DNA of 64,000 nucleotides, from positions 1,054,001 through 1,118,000 of the forward strand of contig NZ_JADBEC010000001.1 of the NCBI RefSeq assembly GCF_014873945.1, in the 5' to 3' direction. This DNA comes from Rhizobium viscosum (GTDB lineage: Bacteria; Pseudomonadota; Alphaproteobacteria; Rhizobiales; Rhizobiaceae). The translations under genes were made by a program, and so were the position numbers. Shown in pieces: positions 58,459-64,000 of the stretch; the stretch's first letter is position 1, and each line of letters starts with the position of its first letter. Under the pieces are notes generated by a model, which saw nothing but the letters and a program-made list of their open reading frames with translations, was not told the origin of the DNA and made no database searches.

Positions 58459-58617
58459 TTGCTCCCCCCTTCGCTCCGGCGGGGAGAAGGTGGCCGGAGG
58501 GTCGGATGAGGGGGCCACGCGGCACAGCTTTTGCTGCTCTTCCGCTTTCGCTGCGGGTGTAGCCCCCTCATCCGCCCTACGGCCACCTTCTCCCCGCCGG
58601 AGCGAAGGGGGAGCAAA
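58459..58617. repeat. RIME-like inverted repeat between glcE and glcF
   Basis: Two 55-56-base arms (58459-58514 and 58562-58617) face each other across a 47-base centre. The arms run from TTGCTCCCCCCTTCGCTCC through GGGGAGAAGGTGGCC to GATGAGGGGGC and back. A few mismatches are present. The core CTCATCCG ... CACCTTCTCCCCG is shared with the his-cluster element. Confidence 0.85.
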
Positions 58618-58670
58618 CGTTGCCATCGCGCAATCCATCGAACGTGGATAAGCCGGAACAAGCATCTCAG

Positions 58671-59870
58671 TCATCCCATCTTGCCCGGATTGAAGATTCC
58701 CGCCGGATCGAAGCTTTCCTTCACCCGGCGCGACAGCAGGGCCACACCCTCTTCTTCCGGATGAAAGGCAGGAACAGCGGCCCTTGCATTCGCCGTTGCT
58801 CGGAGCAGCGTCGCGTGACCGCCGCCGAGCGCCTTGACGAAACGGCGGAGGAGATCGGCCTCGGGATCGGCCTCCATGCGCATCCAGACGCGACCGCCCT
58901 GCCAGTCATAGAAGGCGTCGACCCCGGCTTCGAGCCGGAGCGCCGCCACCAGCTGATGACCGATGCTGGGTGCGACCGAGACGCGCCAGACGGGACGCTG
59001 CGTCCCATCGGCATAGGGCGCTACGTCGCGAATGCCCTGCCAAAGCTGCCGGCTGGCCGCCTGATCGAGCCTTCTCGCGTCGCCGAAAGAGGTCATCGCA
59101 GACAGAAGCTTGGCCACCCGCGGCTCCACCGAGCCCGGCAGGCCTTCAATACGCAGCACGGTTGCTTCTCCCTCCGGCAGTTTGCCGTCGAGGAATTTCC
59201 AGGTCACCGTCAAAGGCAGGTGGGCAGCACCCGAAACCTCCACCGGCAAAGCCATGGCCGCCGCCATGGCATTTGCGGCCTCGGCATCGTTGAGACCGGA
59301 GATGACGATGGTCTCCTCGGTCTTGGGGCGCGGCGGTACACGGAAAGTCACCTCGGTCAGGAAGCCGAGCGTGCCATGCGAGCCGGCGAGCAGCTTCACC
59401 AGATCGAGGCCCGTGACATTCTTCATAACCCGGCCACCTGCCTTGATGATCTCGCCTTTGCCGTTGACGAAGCGGATGCCGAGCAGGCTGTCACGAGCAG
59501 CCCCTGCCACGAAGCGGCGCGGCCCCGAGACATTGGCGGCGAAGACGCCGCCAATCGTCGGCTCGCCTGATGTGCCCATCAGGGCGCGGTGATCCATGGG
59601 CTCGAAGGCGAGCATCTGGCCGTTTTCGGCAAGGGCGGCCTCGACGTCTGCAAGCGACGTGCCCGCTTTCGCGGTCATTACCATCTCACCGGGATTATAG
59701 GCGACGATACCGGACAGGCCAGTCGAGCGCAGGCGATCCTCCGCATCGACCGCATTGCCGAAACCCGAGCGCGTATCGCCGCCACTGATGGCGAGCGCAC
59801 GACCCTCTTGCGCATGTGCGCGGACGATCGCCGCGGCTTCTTCTTCGCTTGCAGGCACCAGATCGATCAT
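58671..59870 (-). CDS. glcE: Glycolate oxidase FAD-binding subunit GlcE
   Basis: This 399-residue flavoprotein of the FAD_binding_4 type is partner of GlcD. Blocks include ALAISGGDTRSGFG near residue 26, GTSLADVEAALAENGQMLAFEP and IGGVFAANVSGPRR. The C-terminal FAD-oxidase region is shorter than in GlcD. The ATG at 59870 is inside the last codons of glcD, a 4-base overlap; the frame to 59921 is not used. It is followed by the RIME-like repeat and then glcF. Confidence 0.94.
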   Translation of the reverse strand: MIDLVPASEEEAAAIVRAHAQEGRALAISGGDTRSGFGNAVDAEDRLRSTGLSGIVAYNPGEMVMTAKAGTSLADVEAALAENGQMLAFEPMDHRALMGTSGEPTIGGVFAANVSGPRRFVAGAARDSLLGIRFVNGKGEIIKAGGRVMKNVTGLDLVKLLAGSHGTLGFLTEVTFRVPPRPKTEETIVISGLNDAEAANAMAAAMALPVEVSGAAHLPLTVTWKFLDGKLPEGEATVLRIEGLPGSVEPRVAKLLSAMTSFGDARRLDQAASRQLWQGIRDVAPYADGTQRPVWRVSVAPSIGHQLVAALRLEAGVDAFYDWQGGRVWMRMEADPEADLLRRFVKALGGGHATLLRATANARAAVPAFHPEEEGVALLSRRVKESFDPAGIFNPGKMG

Positions 59871-61306
59871 GCGGCAGGACGCCCCTCGAGCGGGAAGACC
59901 TTGGAAGGGTTCAGCAGCCATTGCGGATCGAAGGCTGATCGCGCAGCCATCTGCTGGGCGAGATCGACATCGGAATATTGATGGCGCATGAGGTCGCGCT
60001 TTTCGATGCCGACACCGTGTTCGCCGGTCAGGCAGCCGCCGGCATCGACACAGAGCTTCAGGATATCGTTGCCGGCCGCTTCGGCCTTGGCGGCATCCTC
60101 GGGATCATTGGCATTGAAGAGGATCAGTGGGTGCATGTTGCCGTCGCCGGCGTGGAAGACATTGGCGACGCGCAGGCCGTAACCGGCGACGATCTCGGAC
60201 GTCCGCTGCAGCACATGCGAAAGCTGGCTGAGTGGCACGGTACCATCCATGCAGATGTAATCGGCGATACGGCCGGTGGCGCCAAAGGCGGACTTGCGCC
60301 CTTTCCAGATCAGCGCCGCCTCGGTTGCGGACTGGCATTCGCGCACCGTCTTGACGCCGTGTTTGCGGGCGATGTCGACGATGCTTTTCAGCATGTCGTC
60401 CATTTCCGCCTCCGATCCCTCGACCTCGACGATCAGGAGCGCGCCGACATCGAGCGGATAACCGGCATGGGCGAAGGCTTCGCAGATCTCGATCGCCGGC
60501 TTGTCCATGAATTCGATGGCGACGGGAATGATGCCGGCGGCGATGACGTCGGCCACACAACGGCCTGCCTCTTCGGAGCTTTCGAAACCGAAAAGCACCG
60601 GTCGGGCCCCCTCCGGCTTGGCGATGAGGCGCACCGTCGCTTCGGTGACGATGCCGAGCTGGCCCTCATGACCGCAGACGAGGCCGAGCAGATCGTAACC
60701 CGCCGCATCCAGAGCCTTGCCGCCGAGCTCGATGACCGTGCCGTCAGTCAGCACCATCTTGACGCCGAGCAGGTTGTTGGTCGTGACACCATATTTCAGA
60801 CAGTGGGCGCCGCCGGAATTCATGCCGATATTGCCGCCGATCGTGCAGGCAAGCTGCGAGCTCGGATCAGGCGCATAGAAGAAACCGTCCGCCGAGACGG
60901 CTTCGGAAATATTTAGATTGGTCACACCGGCCTGGACGACAGCGCAGCGATTGGCGAAATCGACTTCGAGGATGCGGTTCATCTTCGACAGGCCGAGCAC
61001 GACGGCATCCTCCTGCGGGATGGCGCCGCCAGAGAGCGAGGTACCAGCGCCGCGCGGGACAACCGGAATGCCGTAACGATGACAGTATTTCATCACGGCC
61101 GCTACTTCCGCCGTCGAACGCGGCAAGGCAACGGCAAGCGGCAGGCGGCGGTAAGAAACGAAGGCATCCGTCTCGAATGGCACGAGTTCGCGCGCTTCGT
61201 GGATCAGGCATTCCGGCGGCAGGAGGTCGACGAGATCGGCAACAATTTCCTTGCGGCGCGCAAGAACTTGGGGGCGCGGAGCGAGGAACGAAATGGCGTC
61301 GGACAT
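59867..61306 (-). CDS. glcD: Glycolate oxidase subunit GlcD
   Basis: This 479-residue flavoprotein oxidises glycolate to glyoxylate. FAD-binding motifs are VPRGAGTSLSGGA near residue 82 and TIGGNIGMNSGGAHCLKYG near residue 148; the C-terminal domain has HAGDGNMHPLI and CLTGEHGVGIEKR, the usual metal and substrate region. ATG 61306 is chosen; the frame to 61399 is not family-like. It starts the glcDEF operon, divergent from a LysR regulator, and a dyad lies just upstream. Confidence 0.96.
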   Translation of the reverse strand: MSDAISFLAPRPQVLARRKEIVADLVDLLPPECLIHEARELVPFETDAFVSYRRLPLAVALPRSTAEVAAVMKYCHRYGIPVVPRGAGTSLSGGAIPQEDAVVLGLSKMNRILEVDFANRCAVVQAGVTNLNISEAVSADGFFYAPDPSSQLACTIGGNIGMNSGGAHCLKYGVTTNNLLGVKMVLTDGTVIELGGKALDAAGYDLLGLVCGHEGQLGIVTEATVRLIAKPEGARPVLFGFESSEEAGRCVADVIAAGIIPVAIEFMDKPAIEICEAFAHAGYPLDVGALLIVEVEGSEAEMDDMLKSIVDIARKHGVKTVRECQSATEAALIWKGRKSAFGATGRIADYICMDGTVPLSQLSHVLQRTSEIVAGYGLRVANVFHAGDGNMHPLILFNANDPEDAAKAEAAGNDILKLCVDAGGCLTGEHGVGIEKRDLMRHQYSDVDLAQQMAARSAFDPQWLLNPSKVFPLEGRPAA

Positions 61307-61335
61307 GGCGTTCTCCCTCGGCCAACAGGACGGAA

Positions 61336-61364
61336 ACCGGTGACAAATCCTCCCTGTGACCGGT
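61336..61364. promoter_or_regulatory. Dyad upstream of glcD, candidate regulator site
   Basis: ACCGGTGAC and GTGACCGGT with an 11-base spacer match at eight of nine positions. It lies 30 bases upstream of the glcD start in the gap shared with the LysR gene. A LysR-type binding role is inferred. Confidence 0.35.
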
Positions 61365-61442
61365 CCTTTCGGCTTAGCACTTTCCCGAAACCGGCGCAAA
61401 TGTTAAGCACTTATGCCAAAAGGGAAAAAGTTGTAAAAGCTT

Positions 61443-62339
61443 ATGACCAATCTGGGTGATCTCGAAATCTTTGCCAAGGTCGTTTCGACCGGCAGCATGT
61501 CGCTCGCCGGCCGCGCGCTCGGCTTTTCCCCTGCTGTGGTTTCCAAGCGCATCAAGCGGCTGGAGGACCGGCTCGGCACGCGGCTCCTGCAGCGCACGAC
61601 GCGGCAGATTTCGCTCACCGAAGCCGGCCAGGGTTTCTACGACCGCGTCCTCGGCATTCTGGCGGGGCTGGAGGAAGCAGAATTCTATATTTCCGGCCGC
61701 TCGGCGCAGATGCACGGCACGCTGAAAATTTCCGCCCCCACTTCCTTCGGCCGCATGCATATCGCGCCCTATCTGAAAGCCTTCATGGAGGCGCATCCGG
61801 AGCTTGCGATCAATCTGGTGCTGACCGACGAGTTCAGCGATATCGTCGGCGGCGGCTTCGATCTCGCCATCCGGATCGCGGAGCTGACCGATTCCAGCCT
61901 TGTCGCTCGCCGGCTCGCGCCCGTGCGCCGCGTGCTCTGCGCCTCGCCTGATTATGTCGCTGCCCATGGCATGCCAAAACATATCGAAGAGTTGAAGCAG
62001 CACCGCTGTCTGCCGGCTCATAACAACGACGTCTGGCGACTGGACGGCCCGGATGGGGCCTTCAGCCTGCGGCCCGAGGGCATGCTGATTACCAATTCCA
62101 GTGAGGTGATCCGCGAAACGGTCATTGCCGGCCTCGGCATTGCGCTGCGCTCCACCTGGGATATCGGCGAGGAGCTGAAAAACGGCAAGCTCATGCAGGT
62201 GCTGCCGGCCTACGAGGGCTCACACAATGTGACCCTCTCCGCAGTCTACCCGAGCCGCCAGTTTTTGCCGGCCAAGGTTCGGCTGTTCATCGATTTTCTG
62301 GCCGAGCTTTACGGCCCGGTCCCCTACTGGGAGCGCTGA
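61443..62339 (+). CDS. LysR-family regulator divergent from glcDEF
   Basis: This 298-residue protein has an N-terminal winged helix-turn-helix (residues 1-60: LEIFAKVVSTGSMSLAGRALGFSPAVVSKR region) and a periplasmic-binding-like effector domain from about residue 90 (GTLKISAPTSFGRMHI, then DLAIRIAEL). It is 136 bases from the glcD start, transcribed away, so control of glycolate use is likely (inference). The nearest well-known relatives are the DsdC/CrgA-like LysR subgroup. No ribosome binding site is obvious before the ATG. Confidence 0.9.
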   Translation: MTNLGDLEIFAKVVSTGSMSLAGRALGFSPAVVSKRIKRLEDRLGTRLLQRTTRQISLTEAGQGFYDRVLGILAGLEEAEFYISGRSAQMHGTLKISAPTSFGRMHIAPYLKAFMEAHPELAINLVLTDEFSDIVGGGFDLAIRIAELTDSSLVARRLAPVRRVLCASPDYVAAHGMPKHIEELKQHRCLPAHNNDVWRLDGPDGAFSLRPEGMLITNSSEVIRETVIAGLGIALRSTWDIGEELKNGKLMQVLPAYEGSHNVTLSAVYPSRQFLPAKVRLFIDFLAELYGPVPYWER

Positions 62340-62351
62340 AGCGGGCGACTA

Positions 62352-63218
62352 TCATGCCAGCCTCTCGATGACGAGGTCGAGCAGCGCCCTCAGCCGCGCC
62401 AGCCGCTTCATATCGCGGTGATAGCCAACCCAGGTATCGCGACCGGGCGGCGTCTCACCGAGATCGACGGGCTCGATCGCCGGGATGGCGTCGCCAAGCG
62501 GGCGCGGCAGGACGGCAAGGCCGGCGCCTCCGGCACAGAGGGTCGCCTGCACATCCCTGTTGTTGCTGCGCATGGCGATATCCGCCTTTGGCAACATCCG
62601 CTGCAGCCAGCCGACATCGGGCATGCCGCCGAAGGCCTCGTCCATGGTGACGAGCCGGGCACCTCTACCATCGCCCGCCTCAGGATGCGGCAGACCGCGA
62701 CGGATATAGAGACCATAGTCGATATGCAGCAACTTGCGGGATATGACCTCGGTCTCGGTGAAAGGCGCGATCCGGAAGACGATATCGGCTTCGCGGCGTG
62801 AGAGGCTGAGAAGCCGGCTATCGGTCAGCAGTTCGATGATAACCTTGGGATAGGCAGCAGAGAACTCGGCAAGCACGGGTGAAAGAACATGGGCTCCGAA
62901 CCAGTCCGACGAGGAGAGCCGCAGCAACCCGTCGAGTTGCCTGCTTTGGCCGGCGAGCTCGCGCTCCAGCCCGAGCGCTTCCTCTTCTATCCGCTCGGCA
63001 TGGGCAAAGACGGTCGTGCCTTCATCCGTCAGGATGAAACCATCAGCGGTACGCTGGAAGAGCGTCTGGCCGAGCGAGATTTCGAGTGCACGCAGCCGCC
63101 GGCCCATGGTCGGCTGCGTCAGGCCGAGGCTGCGGGCGGCAGCACCCAGCGTTCCAAGCCGCGCAATGGCGAGGAAGAGTTTGAGATCGCTCCATTCCAA
63201 GGATTTAGCCTCAAACAA
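62352..63218 (-). CDS. LysR-family regulator divergent from the quinone oxidoreductase-like gene
   Basis: This 288-residue protein has a winged helix-turn-helix (residues 6-66: DLKLFLAIARLGTLGAAARSLG, then MGRRLRALEISLG) and an effector domain with LSSSDWFGAHVLSPVL. It converges on the first LysR gene with 12 bases between stops and diverges from the MDR gene with an 86-base gap, which makes control of that gene likely. A GCATG-N5-CATGC dyad lies in the gap. Confidence 0.9.
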   Translation of the reverse strand: MFEAKSLEWSDLKLFLAIARLGTLGAAARSLGLTQPTMGRRLRALEISLGQTLFQRTADGFILTDEGTTVFAHAERIEEEALGLERELAGQSRQLDGLLRLSSSDWFGAHVLSPVLAEFSAAYPKVIIELLTDSRLLSLSRREADIVFRIAPFTETEVISRKLLHIDYGLYIRRGLPHPEAGDGRGARLVTMDEAFGGMPDVGWLQRMLPKADIAMRSNNRDVQATLCAGGAGLAVLPRPLGDAIPAIEPVDLGETPPGRDTWVGYHRDMKRLARLRALLDLVIERLA

Positions 63219-63222
63219 AAAT

Positions 63223-63237
63223 GCATGATCTACATGC
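63223..63237. promoter_or_regulatory. GCATG-N5-CATGC dyad between LysR and MDR genes
   Basis: A perfect 15-base dyad with 5-base arms lies 4 bases from the LysR start codon. Its length fits a LysR T-N11-A site, and self-repression from there is plausible (inference). Confidence 0.4.
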
Positions 63238-63304
63238 GTTATCTTTGATTTTCATTCAGAATTCAATGCGGCATTCTGCGTCCAACAGATCGAGGAGAAG
63301 CTCC

Positions 63305-64000
63305 ATGAGCAGCATGAAAGCAGCGCTTGTCGAAGCGCAAAATGCCGAATTCACCATTGCCGATATTGCAAAGCCCGTCGCGGAAGCCGGTCAGATTCTC
63401 GTGCGCATCAAGGCCGCCGCGCTCAATCCGCTGGATCTGAAGATCCGGGCCGGCGAGGCGGCCCATGCACGCCATCCCCTGCCCGCCATTCTCGGCATCG
63501 ACATGGCAGGGATCGTCGAGGCGGTTGGCCCTGGCGTGACCAGTTTTCGCGTCGGTGACGAAATCTATGGCATGACGGGTGGCGTCGGCGGGTTGCAGGG
63601 ATCGCTGGCGGAATTTGCGGCCGTTGATGCCGATCTCGTTGCGCTGAAGCCGCGCAATCTCACCCTGCGCCAGGCGGCCGCCCTGCCGTTGATCGCCATC
63701 ACCGCCTGGGAAGGTCTGAAAGAACGCACTCAGGTGAAGGCCGGGCAGAAGGTGCTGGTCATCGGTGGTGGTGGCGGCGTCGGTCATATCGCCGCGCAGA
63801 TGGCAGTCGCTGCCGGTGCCGGGGTCTATGCCGTCGATAGCAGTTCGAAGGCCGAATACATCTTCAGTATTGGTGCAGCGCCGATCGACTATGCGAAGGA
63901 GACGACAGAGGATTTTGTCGCCCGGTATACCGACGGGAAAGGCTTCGACATCGTCTATGACACGATCGGCGGCAAGGGGCTTGATGCCGCCTTCCAGGCC
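63305..64000 (+). CDS. Quinone oxidoreductase-like MDR protein, 3' end cut by window edge
   Basis: The visible 232 residues belong to the medium-chain dehydrogenase/reductase superfamily, zinc-free quinone-oxidoreductase type. The N-terminal GroES-like domain has AALNPLDLKIRAGE and GIDMAGIVEAVG; the nucleotide-binding domain begins with the motif VLVIGGGGGVGHIAAQ and ends at the window edge in DTIGGKGLDAA. No catalytic zinc cysteines are present. A GGAGAAGC ribosome binding site precedes the ATG. The frame runs off the window at base 64000. It is probably controlled by the divergent LysR regulator. Confidence 0.9.
   Translation, partial: MSSMKAALVEAQNAEFTIADIAKPVAEAGQILVRIKAAALNPLDLKIRAGEAAHARHPLPAILGIDMAGIVEAVGPGVTSFRVGDEIYGMTGGVGGLQGSLAEFAAVDADLVALKPRNLTLRQAAALPLIAITAWEGLKERTQVKAGQKVLVIGGGGGVGHIAAQMAVAAGAGVYAVDSSSKAEYIFSIGAAPIDYAKETTEDFVARYTDGKGFDIVYDTIGGKGLDAAFQA

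Overview
The window is a stretch of chromosome from an alphaproteobacterium of the Rhizobiaceae, most likely the genus Rhizobium. I infer this from protein style (split b/b' ATP synthase stalk, short-form HisG with HisZ, GroEL ending in a GGM repeat), from high GC with alphaproteobacterial codon use, and from two families of short palindromic intergenic repeats of rhizobial type. No tRNA, rRNA, CRISPR, insertion sequence or prophage was found. Almost everything is core chromosome.

Layout. 1-3.6 kb: the end of rnhB (cut by the left edge), then the F0 ATP synthase operon atpI-B-E-F'-F on the minus strand. 3.8-9.7 kb: a SleB-type cell-wall hydrolase, a corA-kup ion transport pair and a cysteine-free Mrp ATPase. 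10.2-15.4 kb: a LuxR-type regulator, then an IclR regulator divergent from a sugar-acid operon (SDR dehydrogenase, dgoK, dgoA, SMP-30 lactonase) that fits the De Ley-Doudoroff route for galactose. A strong promoter and a perfect palindrome lie in the divergent gap. 15.6-19.6 kb: a PRC-barrel protein, a GGDEF-EAL protein and a PAS/receiver protein with no kinase domain and a CtrA-type box upstream. 19.7-27.7 kb: mutL, then a minus-strand run that includes pmbA, cysQ, DUF4170, waaA, a HAD phosphatase and lpxK (lipid A and Kdo steps). 27.8-41.2 kb: a KefB-type antiporter, patatin-like lipase, rsmD, an RluB-type pseudouridine synthase with a repetitive basic tail, tadA, a lipoprotein, ileS, an MFS carrier, ribF and a HAD-IIA phosphatase. 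41.4-43.6 kb: groESL behind a CIRCE operator. 44-50.6 kb: a stand-alone PAS-like protein, a GST, DoxX, hisG-hisZ-hisS and an orphan methyltransferase-like protein. 50.6-57 kb: a putative copper-binding secreted pair, an aldo/keto reductase, a HAD hydrolase, tag, two tandem L,D-transpeptidases and small secreted proteins. 57-64 kb: glcDEF with a divergent LysR gene, a second LysR gene, and a quinone-oxidoreductase-like gene cut by the right edge.

The most unusual observations are: a four-copy palindromic repeat found only between convergent genes, with three copies ending exactly at the stop codon of the leftward gene; two larger RIME-like inverted repeats sitting inside otherwise tight operons (his and glc); an Mrp/ApbC protein with no cysteine at all; the kinase-less PAS-REC protein with a perfect CtrA box; a 12-bp hairpin directly after atpE; and a Cys/Met/His-rich secreted protein next to a DUF305 protein. 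Start sites were moved from the longest open frame where family length and a ribosome binding site supported it. All family assignments are by eye; no database search was run.
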